NCBI GenBank assembly: GCA_021805725.1
Contig: JAJZEH010000080.1
Coordinates: 1-64,000, forward strand
DNA length: 64,000 bases
Reading direction: 5' to 3'
From: Pseudomonadota bacterium
Lineage (GTDB): Bacteria > Pseudomonadota > Gammaproteobacteria > Burkholderiales > Ferrovaceae
The position numbers and the translations under genes were made by a program. Below are positions 43,184 through 53,281 of this stretch, in pieces (the stretch's first letter is position 1; the number at the start of each line of letters is the position of its first letter). The notes beneath the pieces were generated by a model that was given only the letters and a program-made list of their open reading frames with translations, was not told the origin of the DNA and made no database searches.

Positions 43184-46100
43184 TTACAACAATGCATTCT
43201 GGTCGAAGTCATCTTTTCCGTGCACCAGACTGAACACCACCGGCACGAAAATCAGGGTCGCCACGGTGGCCAGCAGCAATCCGCCGATGACCGCGCGCCC
43301 CAGGGGCGCGTTCTGCTCTCCCCCCTCGCCCAGTCCCAGCGCCATGGGCGCCATGCCGATGATCATGGCCAGCGCCGTCATCAGCACCGGACGGAAACGC
43401 GAAAACCCGGCGTCCACCGCCGCACGCACGGCATTGCGTGTTTCGTTCAGGCGCTCGCGCGCAAAACTCACCACCAGGATGCTGTTGGCAGTGGCCACCC
43501 CCATGCACATGATGGCTCCAGTCAGTGCCGGCACCGACAATGTGGTGTGGGTGGAAAACAGCATCCAGACAATGCCAGCCAGGGCTGCCGGCAAGGCCGT
43601 GATGATCACGAAGGGGTCCAGCCAGGACTGGAAGTTCACCACGATCAGCAGGTAGATCAACACCACGGCCGCCATGAGGCCGAACAGCAGTCCTGAAAAG
43701 GCGCTGTCCATGAGCGTAGCCTGTCCTTCCAGCGACACCGAGGCGCTGTCAGGCAAATCCTTGCCGCTCTCGTCAATCACATTCTGCACGCGTCTTGCCA
43801 CGCTGCCCAGATCACTGTCCTGGATGGCGGCATAGATATCGAAGGCGGGTTCAATGGCGTAATGGCTGACCACCGCATTCCCCTTGTCGCGACTGATGGT
43901 GGCCAACCCGCCCAGCACCTGCATCTGCTTGTCCTTCTCAGTGTTCACCGGAATGTTTTCCAGATCGGACAGGCTGTCCACCAGATACTGGGGCGTCTGC
44001 ACCACGATGGGGTAGGACACGCCATTGCGGGGATTTAGCCAGAACGTGGGCGCCACCTGGCCGCTTCCCGAAAGTGTGGTCACCAGACTGTTGGTGACGT
44101 CCCGCTCCGTCAGCCCGAGTGTCTGCGCCAGCGAGCGATTCACGTTCACGTCAAATTGCGGATAGTTGGCTGATTGCTGGATGCGCGCATCGGCAATCCC
44201 GTCCACGTGCCGCACCTTGCGAAACAGGTTCTGGATGTACTCCAGATTGGCGTCACGGTCCGGCCCCTTGATCTGGATGTCGATCGGTGCCGGGGCACCA
44301 AAGTTGAGAATCTGGCTGACGATGTCCGCCGGCAGAAAGGCAAAGGAGACACCCGGAAACTTCTCTGGCAGGACCGTCCTCAATGTTCTGACGTAATCGT
44401 CAGTAGGGGAATGGTTTTCATTGAGCGACACCAGGATGTCACCATCCTGGGGGCCGATGGTTCCCGTGTTGTTGTAGGACTGATTGATGCCACTGACAGG
44501 CAGGCCCATGTTGTCCACGATGCTGGATAGCTGTCCCTTCGGAATTTGCTCTCGTACCTCCTGTTCGACGTCGTCGAACAGGTGGGCGGTTTCCTCCACC
44601 CGCGTTCCCACCTGGGCGCGCACATGGATTTTGATCTGCCCCCCGTCCACCGAAGGAAAGAAATTACGCCCCAGAAACGGCACCAGTAGAAAAGACAACA
44701 ACACCACGGTCATGAAGCCGGCAATGAATGGCTTTTGATGGCGCATTGCGAGCTCAAGCAGTTCGCGATAACGATCCCTGAACGCCATGAACTTCCTGTC
44801 GAACCGCTTCTGGAACCGCAGCAACGGGTTGCTTGGCTCTGTCGGGTGCGCCTCATGGGGTTTCAAAAGAAAGTGGGCCACCGTTGGAACGAATGTACGA
44901 GACAGCAGGAAGGATGCCACCAAGGCAAACACCACGGCCTCGGCCATGGGCACAAACAGGTAACGAGGCACCCCCGTCAGGAAAAACATCGGAATGAACA
45001 CGATGCACACGCAGAGCAGGGAAACAAATGCCGGGATCACGATCTGACGGGCACCATCCAGGATGGCTGTCTGGACATCCTTTCCCTGTTCCAGATGCCA
45101 GTTGATGTTTTCAATGGTCACCGTGGCATCGTCCACCAAAATCCCCACTGCCAGGGCCAGTCCGCCAAGCGTCATGACGTTCAGGGTTTCCCCGATGACC
45201 GACAATGCCGCGATGGAAGACAGTATGGCCAGCGGAATGGATGCCGAGATGATGACGGTCGATCGCCAGCTTCCCAGAAAGAGCAGGATCATCAGGCTGG
45301 TCAATGTAGCCGCAATCACGCCTTCCCTGATCACGCTGGATACTGCTGCTCGCACGAACAGGGACTGGTCCCCGACAATTTCCATCCTGAGCGACTTGGG
45401 CAACCCGGTTTTGAGCCGGCCCACCAGTACCTTGACCTTTGAAATGATGTCCAGGGTTGAATTCGATCCGTTTTTGAGTATGGTCATCAATACGGAGCGC
45501 GTACCGTCCACCCTGACGATGTTGATCTGGGGTGGATACCCATCCCGCACATGCGCAACGTCACGCATGAAGATGGTCGCGCCCTTCACCTGCTTGATGG
45601 GTAGCCCATTCAGGTTTTGATATTCGTCTGGGCTGTCATTCAATTTGATGTTGTATTCAAACTTGCCGATTTTTTCGGTTCCTGCCGGCAGAATGAGGTT
45701 CTGCAACGCCAGTGCATTGCTCACCTCGCTGGCGGACACTCCCTTGGATTGCATGGCATGGGGATCCAGATCCACCTGGATCTGGCGCACCTTTCCACCA
45801 TAGGGCGATGGAACGGCGCTCCCCGGAACGGTGGAAAGACGGGGGCGGATGAAATTCTGACCCAGGTCGAATAACTTCTCTTCCGGAATGTCCTTGCTGG
45901 ACAACGCAAGCTGGAGGATGGGTACGGTTGCGGCGTTATAGTTGAGAATGAGCGGTGGCGTGATCCCGGGGGGCAACTGCTTCAATACCGTCTGGGAAAT
46001 GGAAGCCACCTGGGCGGTGGCCGTGCGAATGTCCACACCGGGCTGAAAGAAAATTTTGACAATGCCGTACGCCGGCAGGGATTGCGACTCGATATGTTCA

Positions 46101-46336
46101 ATGTCATTGACGGTGGAACTGAGGGTGCGCTCGTAGATGTAAACCACGCGACCGGCCATGTCATCCGGCTGCATGCCCGTATAGGTCCAGACGACACTAA
46201 TGACGGGAATGCGAATATCCGGAAAAATGTCGGTCGGCGTGCGTACCGCAGCCAGAGACCCAAAAATGAGGATCAGTATCGCCAGGACTGCGAAGGTATA
46301 CGGGCGCCGCAACGCCAGCTTGACAAGTTCGTACAT
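43184..46336 (-). CDS. RND efflux permease, second of two in the operon
   Basis: Inner-membrane proton-driven pump of the HAE1/AcrB superfamily, 1050 aa. The start at 46336 gives MYELVKLALRRPYTF and the first membrane segment. The TM4 Asp pair Asp402-Asp403 in LVDDATVTIEN is present. At the TM10 site where AcrB has Lys940 it reads ATANSILVV, lacking the Lys. Two large periplasmic loops are intact. It follows the outer-membrane-factor gene by 67 bases and closely resembles the permease at 49029-52361. Confidence 0.93.
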   Translation of the reverse strand: MYELVKLALRRPYTFAVLAILILIFGSLAAVRTPTDIFPDIRIPVISVVWTYTGMQPDDMAGRVVYIYERTLSSTVNDIEHIESQSLPAYGIVKIFFQPGVDIRTATAQVASISQTVLKQLPPGITPPLILNYNAATVPILQLALSSKDIPEEKLFDLGQNFIRPRLSTVPGSAVPSPYGGKVRQIQVDLDPHAMQSKGVSASEVSNALALQNLILPAGTEKIGKFEYNIKLNDSPDEYQNLNGLPIKQVKGATIFMRDVAHVRDGYPPQINIVRVDGTRSVLMTILKNGSNSTLDIISKVKVLVGRLKTGLPKSLRMEIVGDQSLFVRAAVSSVIREGVIAATLTSLMILLFLGSWRSTVIISASIPLAILSSIAALSVIGETLNVMTLGGLALAVGILVDDATVTIENINWHLEQGKDVQTAILDGARQIVIPAFVSLLCVCIVFIPMFFLTGVPRYLFVPMAEAVVFALVASFLLSRTFVPTVAHFLLKPHEAHPTEPSNPLLRFQKRFDRKFMAFRDRYRELLELAMRHQKPFIAGFMTVVLLSFLLVPFLGRNFFPSVDGGQIKIHVRAQVGTRVEETAHLFDDVEQEVREQIPKGQLSSIVDNMGLPVSGINQSYNNTGTIGPQDGDILVSLNENHSPTDDYVRTLRTVLPEKFPGVSFAFLPADIVSQILNFGAPAPIDIQIKGPDRDANLEYIQNLFRKVRHVDGIADARIQQSANYPQFDVNVNRSLAQTLGLTERDVTNSLVTTLSGSGQVAPTFWLNPRNGVSYPIVVQTPQYLVDSLSDLENIPVNTEKDKQMQVLGGLATISRDKGNAVVSHYAIEPAFDIYAAIQDSDLGSVARRVQNVIDESGKDLPDSASVSLEGQATLMDSAFSGLLFGLMAAVVLIYLLIVVNFQSWLDPFVIITALPAALAGIVWMLFSTHTTLSVPALTGAIMCMGVATANSILVVSFARERLNETRNAVRAAVDAGFSRFRPVLMTALAMIIGMAPMALGLGEGGEQNAPLGRAVIGGLLLATVATLIFVPVVFSLVHGKDDFDQNALL
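44301..44347. repeat. 47-base identical segment shared with the other RND permease
   Basis: This stretch is identical, in the same orientation, to 50236-50282, within the code for FAFLPADIVSQILNF. It lies inside a longer highly similar region of the two permease genes, separated by about 5.9 kb. Recombination would remove the adaptor and outer-membrane-factor genes. Confidence 0.9.
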
Positions 46337-46403
46337 GCGAATGGGCCCTTCAATGAACACCCCCGGGGTTGGGGGCATGGCATCACTGCATTTTCAGAAC
46401 TGG

Positions 46404-47807
46404 CTACCAGGCGCCCCCGATGGCACGGATCAGGCCGACACTTGCCAGCATGCGATCGGTCTCAATGCTCAACTCCACTTGTTCCGTGCGCAACTTGACG
46501 TTTTCTGCGTCGATCACTTCAAGGTAGCTCACTGCCCCTTCGCGGTAACGATTCATCGCCAGATTATAAGTGCGACGCGCGGCATTCACGGCCAGGGTCT
46601 GGTGCCTGTTTTCCTCTCCCAGGTAGTGCAGCAACGCCAGGTTGTCTTCCACTTCCCTGAAGGCCTTCAGCACGGCGATCCGGTATAGTGCGGCAGATTC
46701 AGCGGTCTTGGCCGTGGCCCCTTGAACCAGGGCTTCGCGCAAGCCGGCATCGAATATGTTGAAGAACGCCAGCGGGCCCAGCGACCAGAAGCTGTTGGGT
46801 GCCGTCATCAGCGCGCCACCGCCCATGTCCTGGAACCCGCCTATGGCCCCCAGTGAAATCGTTGGGAAAAATGCAGCGCGCGCCACGCCAATCTCTGCAT
46901 TGGCCGCGGCTACCCGACGCTCGGCTGCCGAAATGTCGGGGCGGCGTTGCACCACCTGGGAAGGCAGGGTGGCAGGAATGGCAGGGTACACGGCATTCAG
47001 TTCTGCTGGTGGAATTGAAAAGCTTGAAGCCGATTGCCCCAATAGCGCCGCGATGGCGTGTTCATACAAGGCACGGTTAGCTTTGACGCTCATCTGCTGG
47101 GCACGGGTCTGCTCAAGAAGCGTCAGCGAACGGGCTACGTCCAGTCCTGATACGATCCCCTCGTCATGCCGGTGCTGCATCAACTCCAGTTCACTTTGGT
47201 AGGCCTTGATGGAATCAGACAACAGCTTGATTTCAGAATCGAGGCCCCGCAATTGAAAATAAGTCGTGGCAAGCTGCGCCTGCAAACTCAAACGAACCGA
47301 TTCCACGTCTGCCTTGCTGGCTTCAGCCAATGCGCTGGCTGAATTGATGGCACTGCGAATGTTCCCCCACAAATCGATCTCATAATTGAACCCCGCCCCC
47401 AGCATCCTGTCGCCATAGACATTGGGGAAATTGGGGCCTCTCAAGGGGCGATTGACGGACTGTCGATTGGTGCTCGAACCGCCAACGGCATTGATTTCCG
47501 GATACAACCGGGAACTTTGTTCAGTGAGATACGCATTTGCCGCATCATAACGAGCCAACGCAGCCGCCAGCTCGAAGCTGTCCTTTTCCAGTTGCGTTTC
47601 CATCTGGTTGAGCAGGGGGTCCTGAAATACGGGCCACCACTCACCACGGTTGAGCTGGTCACCCGGCTGTGCCAAATGCCAGATGCCGTCTTCCTTGAAA
47701 CTGTCCGTGACAGGCATGTCCGGGCGCTGGTAGTCAGGCGCCAGCGAGCAGCCTGCCAGTAAAGCAGCCCCCATCATGAGGAGCGCCAACCCTCCCCTGG
47801 TGTTCAT
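46404..47807 (-). CDS. Outer membrane efflux lipoprotein (NodT/OprM family)
   Basis: Outer-membrane exit duct of the tripartite pump, 467 aa. The lipobox LLAGC gives lipidated Cys20. Two OEP repeats follow (GAGFNYEIDLWGNIRS and the later SLGPLAFFNIFDAG), with long coiled-coil helices between. It overlaps the adaptor stop by four bases and lies between the two permease genes, so one duct serves both. Confidence 0.93.
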   Translation of the reverse strand: MNTRGGLALLMMGAALLAGCSLAPDYQRPDMPVTDSFKEDGIWHLAQPGDQLNRGEWWPVFQDPLLNQMETQLEKDSFELAAALARYDAANAYLTEQSSRLYPEINAVGGSSTNRQSVNRPLRGPNFPNVYGDRMLGAGFNYEIDLWGNIRSAINSASALAEASKADVESVRLSLQAQLATTYFQLRGLDSEIKLLSDSIKAYQSELELMQHRHDEGIVSGLDVARSLTLLEQTRAQQMSVKANRALYEHAIAALLGQSASSFSIPPAELNAVYPAIPATLPSQVVQRRPDISAAERRVAAANAEIGVARAAFFPTISLGAIGGFQDMGGGALMTAPNSFWSLGPLAFFNIFDAGLREALVQGATAKTAESAALYRIAVLKAFREVEDNLALLHYLGEENRHQTLAVNAARRTYNLAMNRYREGAVSYLEVIDAENVKLRTEQVELSIETDRMLASVGLIRAIGGAW

Positions 47808-49039
47808 GGCTGCTTGCCAGCTTGCGCTGGGGGAGTACCTGATTTTTCAGCAGCAGCCTTGTGCGCATTGTTGCTGACCCTGACCAGATCACCGTCTTCG
47901 AGCGAATCCGGTGGGCTGTCCACGATGCGGTCATTGGGCTCGATCCCTGACAGGACTTCCACTTCCACGCCAAAATCCCGCCCCAGTTCCACTTTCTTGA
48001 GCTTGATGCGGTTGTCGCTCTGCACGACGGCCAATTGCACGCCAGCGCTGCGCAAGATCAGCGCACTTGCGGGCACCCGCTGGATTGAAGCATTCTCTGG
48101 TAAATCAAACTTGACCTCCGCGTAGCTTCCGGGGGTCAACAAACCCTCCTTGTTGTTGACCGACAGTTCAACCAGCAGGGTGCCCGAACCGCTGCTGATC
48201 GATCCTGAGGTACGCGTCAGCACAGCCGTGAACTGCCGGTCTGTGTATTCGGGTACTGTCAGGGTTGCTTTTACTCCCACCTTGATCTGATTTGAATAGC
48301 TTTGAGGAACGGGCACATACAAACGCAGCGGGTCGATGCTGGCCACATTGAACAGTTCCGTGCCTTTACCTGCGCTGATCAAGGCCCCGACGTCCGTCTT
48401 GCGTGCGGTGACGACGCCATCAAAAGGGGCGACAACGCGCTTGAACTGTTCGAAGGCCTGAATGCGGCCTACATTGGCTTTGGCCGCATCCACATCCGCC
48501 TTGCGTGCCTCCAGGTCTGCCGATTTCTCGTCCGAATCCTGTTGCGACACGGAATCCGTCGCCAGCAGGTTTTTCCAGCGTTTGGCCGTCACTTCTGCCA
48601 GGTTCTGCTTGGCAACGGCGCTGACCATGTCTGCTCGGGCCTGATCCAGCTGGTGGTCCAGTTCGGGGGTGTCGATATCCGCCAGCAACTCCCCTGCTTT
48701 CACTCTCGCGCCAATATCGTGATACCAGCGCAGCAGATAACCATCCACCCGCGCCAGAATGGGCGCATCAATATAAGGCTGGAGGTTCCCGGGCAACACC
48801 AGGGTATGCGTGAGGCTGCCCTGTTGAGAGGCGATCACCCTGACGACGGGAATGGCCTGCACCTGTGTCCATTGATTGACCAATTGCGATTCCCTGCTTC
48901 GCATGATCAACCCTGCGGCGACTACCAGTATCGCGACCACAAGCATGATCCATCCTGATCGCTTCAATCGGGACTTGGTCGCACCATTCACTTCCAACAA
49001 CTTGTCGTCCTGATCCTGCTGATCCTGCTTATTCTGCAT
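47804..49039 (-). CDS. RND efflux membrane fusion (adaptor) protein
   Basis: Periplasmic adaptor linking permease and outer-membrane duct, 411 aa from the ATG at 49039, which has GGAG seven bases upstream. A membrane anchor spans about 30-46. The lipoyl/barrel-sandwich halves are visible (ILARVDGYLLRWYHDIGARVKAGELL and VVAPFDGVVTARKTDVGALI) around a coiled-coil hairpin. The C-terminus is Ala/Pro-rich. It overlaps the upstream permease by 11 bases and the downstream duct by four. Confidence 0.93.
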   Translation of the reverse strand: MQNKQDQQDQDDKLLEVNGATKSRLKRSGWIMLVVAILVVAAGLIMRSRESQLVNQWTQVQAIPVVRVIASQQGSLTHTLVLPGNLQPYIDAPILARVDGYLLRWYHDIGARVKAGELLADIDTPELDHQLDQARADMVSAVAKQNLAEVTAKRWKNLLATDSVSQQDSDEKSADLEARKADVDAAKANVGRIQAFEQFKRVVAPFDGVVTARKTDVGALISAGKGTELFNVASIDPLRLYVPVPQSYSNQIKVGVKATLTVPEYTDRQFTAVLTRTSGSISSGSGTLLVELSVNNKEGLLTPGSYAEVKFDLPENASIQRVPASALILRSAGVQLAVVQSDNRIKLKKVELGRDFGVEVEVLSGIEPNDRIVDSPPDSLEDGDLVRVSNNAHKAAAEKSGTPPAQAGKQP

Positions 49040-52000
49040 GTGAATCTCCCGACGCCTGTTCAAAAGCGTTTTCTTCGTTTTCAAACTTATCACGAGCGTG
49101 CACCAAACTAAAAATCACCGGCACAAAGATCAAAGTGGACAGGGTCGCCACCAGCAACCCGCCAATCACCGCCCGACCCAGCGGCGCATTTTGCTCGCCA
49201 CCTTCACCCAGTCCCAGGGACATGGGCAGCATCCCGATGATCATGGCCAGTGCCGTCATCAGCACAGGCCTGAATCGGGCAAAGCCCGCTTCTACCGCTG
49301 CCCGGGCCGCATCGCGGGTCTGCACCAGCCGCTCCCGCGCAAAACTGACCACCAGGATACTGTTGGCCGTTCCCACCCCCATGCACATGATGGCCCCCGT
49401 CAATGCCGGCACGGAAAGGGTGGTATGCGTTGCAAACAACATCCAGATGATTCCTGCCAGTGCTGAGGGCAGGGCCGTGATGATCACGAAGGGATCCAGC
49501 CAGGACTGGAAGTTCACCACAATCAACAGGTAGATCAGCACGATGGATCCCGCCAGTCCAAACAGCAGTCCGGTGAAAGAGTTTTCCATCAGGGGCACCT
49601 GGCCCAACACCTGTACCGTGGCCCCCTTCGGGATTTCCTTATCCTGCCCCTTGATCAGCGCTCGCACATCTGCGGCTACGCTGCCCAGGTCTCTGCCCTG
49701 AATGGCGGCAAAAATGTCGAAGGCCGGCTGGATGGCGTAATGGGTGACCACTGCATTCCCCTTGTCCCTGCTGATGGTGGCAAGGCCGCCCAGCACCTGC
49801 ATCTGCTTGGCCGTTTCTGGTGTAACCGGAATGGAGGCCAACCCGCCACGTAAGTTTTGGGTCCTGGGGTCATGGGCCGTAATCGGGATATTTTCCAGGT
49901 CGGACAGGGTGTAGGTGCGGTATTGCGGCGTCTGCACCACAATGGGGTACGAAACGCCGTTGCGCGGGTTGAGCCAGAACGTGGGCGCCACCTGGCCGCT
50001 TCCCGACAATGTGGTCACGAGGCTGTTGGTGACATCCCGCTCCGTCACGCCAAGCGTTTGTGCCAGCGAGCGGTCCACGTTCACATCAAACTGGGGATAG
50101 TTGGCTGATTGCTGGATGCGCGCATCGGCAATGCCGTCCACATGCTGCACCTTGCGCAGCAGATTCTGGACGTAAATCAGGTTGGCATCCCGGTCGGGCC
50201 CCTTGATCTGGATATCGATCGGGGCGGGTGAGCCGAAGTTGAGAATCTGGCTGACGATGTCCGCCGGCAGAAAGGCAAAGGATACCCCCGGAAACTTTTC
50301 GGGCAGCACCGTCCTGAAATTCTTGACGTAATCCTCGGTGGGCGAATGCTTTTCATTGAGTGAAATCAGAATGTCGCCATCTTCAGGACCCACCGTTCCA
50401 GTGTTGCTGTAGGCCGTATTGATCCCGCTGACGGACAGGCCAATGTTGTCCATGATGGTTTCCATCTCTTCCGGCGGAATCTCCTTGCGAATTTCGGCCT
50501 CAATCCTGTCAAACAGGTTGGCCGTTTCTTCCACGCGCGTGCCTACCTGGGCACGCACATGGATTTTGATCTGGCCACCATCGACGGAAGGGAAGAAGTT
50601 GCGCCCCAGGAACGGCAGCAGCAGAAATGACAACACCACGACTGTCATGTAACCGGGGATGAAACGCCTGCGATTGTCCACCGCCATCTGCAGCAGGGAA
50701 ACGTACTGCTTGCGAAGCTTCGAGAAGCGCTGCTCGAACCCGCGCTGAAAACGCATCAAGGCAAACTTGAGCTGGTGGGGCAGGGCCTTGGCACGATGCG
50801 TGGGGTCCATGACCCATTGTTCATGCATTGAAGCATGCTCCATGTCCGCATGGGATTTGAGCAGAAAATTGGCTACGGTGGGCACGAAGGTCTGCGACAG
50901 AATGAACGAAGCGATCATGGCAAACACGACGGCCTCGGCCATGGGCACAAACAGATACCGTGGAACGCCTGTCAGGAAAAACATCGGAATGAACACGATG
51001 CAAATACTGAAGGTGGAGACAAAGGCCGGCTGCACGATCTGGCTCGCGCCATCAACGATGGCACTCCGCACATCCTTACCCTCTTCAAGGTGGTGGTTGA
51101 TGTTTTCGATCATCACCGTGGCATCATCCACCAGAATCCCCACTGCCAGCGCCAACCCCCCCAGGGTCATCACGTTCATGGTCTCGCCGAGCGCCGAGAG
51201 CGTTGCAATGGAGCAGAGAATCGCCAGCGGAATGGAAGCCGCAATGATCAGGGTCGAGCGCCAGCTCCCCAGAAACAACAAAATCATCAAACTGGTGAGG
51301 GCGGCTGCAATCACCCCTTCCCTGATCACGCCACTGATGGAGGCCTTCACGAAAATGGACTGGTCCGCCAGAGCCACCAGATTCAACCCGTCAGGGAGAG
51401 TTTCCTTGAGCTTGGGAATCATGTCGCGCACGCCCTTGATGATGTCCAGCGTTGAAGCTGCACCATTCTTAAGGACGGTCATCAGCACGGCCCGCCCACC
51501 ATCGACGCGAACGATGTTGATCTGGGGTGGATAGCCGTCGCGCACATGGGCCACGTCCCGCATGAAGATCGTCGTGCCGTTGGCCTGTGGAATGGGGGAC
51601 TTGTCGTTGACCTGCTTGATGGGGATGCTGTTCAGCACGTCAAACTCATCGGGGCTGTCATTGATCTTGATGTTGTATTCAAACAGGCCGATTTTTTGGG
51701 TGCCCGCGGGAATGATCTGATTCTGCGCAGCCAGGGCACGGCTCACGTCATCGGGGGATACCCCCTTGGACTGCATCGCCTTTGGATCCAGATCGATCTG
51801 GATCTGCCGCACCTTGCCGCCGTAGGGGGAGGGCAGCGCGCTCCCCGGAACTGTGGCCAATTGCGGCCGGATGAAGTTCTGTCCGAGATCAAACAGGGTC
51901 TGTTCCGGAATTTTTCTGCTGGACAGGGCAAGCTGCAGGATCGGTACCGTTGCGGCGTTGTAATTCAGGATCAGGGGCGGCGTGATGCCAGGCGGCAAAA

Positions 52001-52361
52001 ATTTCAGCACCGTCTGGGAGATGGACGTTACCTGGGCTGTCGCCGTCCGAATATCCACCGTGGGTTGAAAAAAGATCTTGACGATGCCGTAACCAGGTAG
52101 CGATTGTGATTCGATGTGCTCGATATCGTTGACCGTGGAAGTCAGGGCGCGCTCGTAGGCATAGACGACCCGACCCGACATGTCATCCGGCTGCATCCCG
52201 GTGTAGGTCCAGACGGCGCTGATGACCGGAATGCGGATGTCCGGAAAGATGTCAGTGGGTGTGCGAAGGATGGCCAGCACGCCAAAAATCAGGATCAGCA
52301 GTGCGAACACTATAAAGGTGTAGGGTCGGCTCAAAGCCAGCCTGACGATCCCGGACATCAT
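49029..52361 (-). CDS. RND efflux permease, first of two in the operon
   Basis: First gene of the efflux operon, 1110 aa from the ATG at 52361 (AAGGGGAA upstream). It is a paralogue of the permease at 43184-46336, nearly identical over long stretches. Extra segments include an insertion after LLKSHADMEH near residue 530 and one near 850 (ITAHDPRTQN onward). TM4 has Asp412-Asp413; the AcrB Lys940 position reads GTANSILVV, again without Lys. About 12 membrane segments are expected. No regulator gene is adjacent. Confidence 0.93.
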   Translation of the reverse strand: MMSGIVRLALSRPYTFIVFALLILIFGVLAILRTPTDIFPDIRIPVISAVWTYTGMQPDDMSGRVVYAYERALTSTVNDIEHIESQSLPGYGIVKIFFQPTVDIRTATAQVTSISQTVLKFLPPGITPPLILNYNAATVPILQLALSSRKIPEQTLFDLGQNFIRPQLATVPGSALPSPYGGKVRQIQIDLDPKAMQSKGVSPDDVSRALAAQNQIIPAGTQKIGLFEYNIKINDSPDEFDVLNSIPIKQVNDKSPIPQANGTTIFMRDVAHVRDGYPPQINIVRVDGGRAVLMTVLKNGAASTLDIIKGVRDMIPKLKETLPDGLNLVALADQSIFVKASISGVIREGVIAAALTSLMILLFLGSWRSTLIIAASIPLAILCSIATLSALGETMNVMTLGGLALAVGILVDDATVMIENINHHLEEGKDVRSAIVDGASQIVQPAFVSTFSICIVFIPMFFLTGVPRYLFVPMAEAVVFAMIASFILSQTFVPTVANFLLKSHADMEHASMHEQWVMDPTHRAKALPHQLKFALMRFQRGFEQRFSKLRKQYVSLLQMAVDNRRRFIPGYMTVVVLSFLLLPFLGRNFFPSVDGGQIKIHVRAQVGTRVEETANLFDRIEAEIRKEIPPEEMETIMDNIGLSVSGINTAYSNTGTVGPEDGDILISLNEKHSPTEDYVKNFRTVLPEKFPGVSFAFLPADIVSQILNFGSPAPIDIQIKGPDRDANLIYVQNLLRKVQHVDGIADARIQQSANYPQFDVNVDRSLAQTLGVTERDVTNSLVTTLSGSGQVAPTFWLNPRNGVSYPIVVQTPQYRTYTLSDLENIPITAHDPRTQNLRGGLASIPVTPETAKQMQVLGGLATISRDKGNAVVTHYAIQPAFDIFAAIQGRDLGSVAADVRALIKGQDKEIPKGATVQVLGQVPLMENSFTGLLFGLAGSIVLIYLLIVVNFQSWLDPFVIITALPSALAGIIWMLFATHTTLSVPALTGAIMCMGVGTANSILVVSFARERLVQTRDAARAAVEAGFARFRPVLMTALAMIIGMLPMSLGLGEGGEQNAPLGRAVIGGLLVATLSTLIFVPVIFSLVHARDKFENEENAFEQASGDSHAE
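50236..50282. repeat. 47-base identical segment shared with the other RND permease
   Basis: Identical and direct to 44301-44347; see that entry. It marks the best-conserved part of the porter domain code and is probably a product of duplication with little divergence. Confidence 0.9.
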
Positions 52362-52489
52362 GAGAGATTCCCCTTGTTCAACATGTTCCTGTACCACTGT
52401 TTGGTCAAACTGCGAATTCTGCCACCCTTCCCCAGCAAGGTGTTGTAACCAATTGTAGGGCCGGAGAAAATTTCACGCGTATGACAGGT

Positions 52490-53281
52490 TCAATCCGCAA
52501 ATAGCCGAGCCAGCGCGGCTCCGGGATCGGGGGCGCGCATGAAGGCCTCGCCCACCAGAAAGGCATGAACGCCATGGCTGCGCATCTTTGCCACATCATC
52601 GACCGAGGCAATGCCGCTTTCGGTAATCACAATGCGGTCAACGGGTACCTGCTTGCGGAGCTGCAGGGTGGTTTCAAGGTGCGTTTCAAAGGTCTTGAGG
52701 TTGCGGTTGTTGATGCCGATCAGAGGGGTTTCAAGCGCCAGAGCCCGGGTCAGTTCCGCCCCGTCGTGCGCCTCCACCAGCACGGCCAGCCCCAGGGATT
52801 GGGCCAACCGGGACAGCGCCACCATCTCGGACTGGGTGAGGGCAGCCACGATGAGCAGCAGGGCATCGGCCCCCATGGCGCGGGTTTCATACACCTGGTA
52901 GGGCTCCACGATGAAATCCTTGCGCAGCACCGGCAACGAACAGGCCGCGCGGGCAGCCTGTAGCGCCTCCGGCCCCCCCTGAAAATAATCGTGGTCCGTC
53001 AGAACGGACAGGCAGGCGGCCCCATGGCGTTCATAGCTCAGCGCGATCTCGGCTGGCCTGAAATCCTCCCGCAGCACGCCCTTGCTGGGGCTGGCCTTTT
53101 TGACTTCGGCAATGACCGCAGGCAACCCCTGATCGAGGCGGCGACGCAGGGCCCCCACGAAATCCCTCGGAAGGGAAGCAGCGCGCGCCGCCGTTTCGAT
53201 GTCCTGCAGGGAAACCTGCCGAATGGCCGCGGCCACCTCGCGCCGCTTGGTGTCCACGATGCGATCCAGGATATTGCTCAT
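52490..53281 (-). CDS. trpC: Indole-3-glycerol phosphate synthase
   Basis: Ring-closing step of tryptophan synthesis, 263 aa from the ATG at 53281. TIM-barrel motifs are [13 protein letters not shown] near 63, [16 protein letters not shown] near 127, [11 protein letters not shown] near 190 and ITESGI near 220. It is monofunctional, with no fused TrpF domain. It overlaps the trpD stop by four bases. After its stop, 128 bases separate it from the efflux operon promoter region. Confidence 0.97.
   Translation of the reverse strand: MSNILDRIVDTKRREVAAAIRQVSLQDIETAARAASLPRDFVGALRRRLDQGLPAVIAEVKKASPSKGVLREDFRPAEIALSYERHGAACLSVLTDHDYFQGGPEALQAARAACSLPVLRKDFIVEPYQVYETRAMGADALLLIVAALTQSEMVALSRLAQSLGLAVLVEAHDGAELTRALALETPLIGINNRNLKTFETHLETTLQLRKQVPVDRIVITESGIASVDDVAKMRSHGVHAFLVGEAFMRAPDPGAALARLFAD

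Noticed and set aside
52380..52392. Small palindrome AACATGTT before the RND operon as an operator
   Set aside because: Only eight bases are symmetrical and no adjacent regulator exists; expected by chance.
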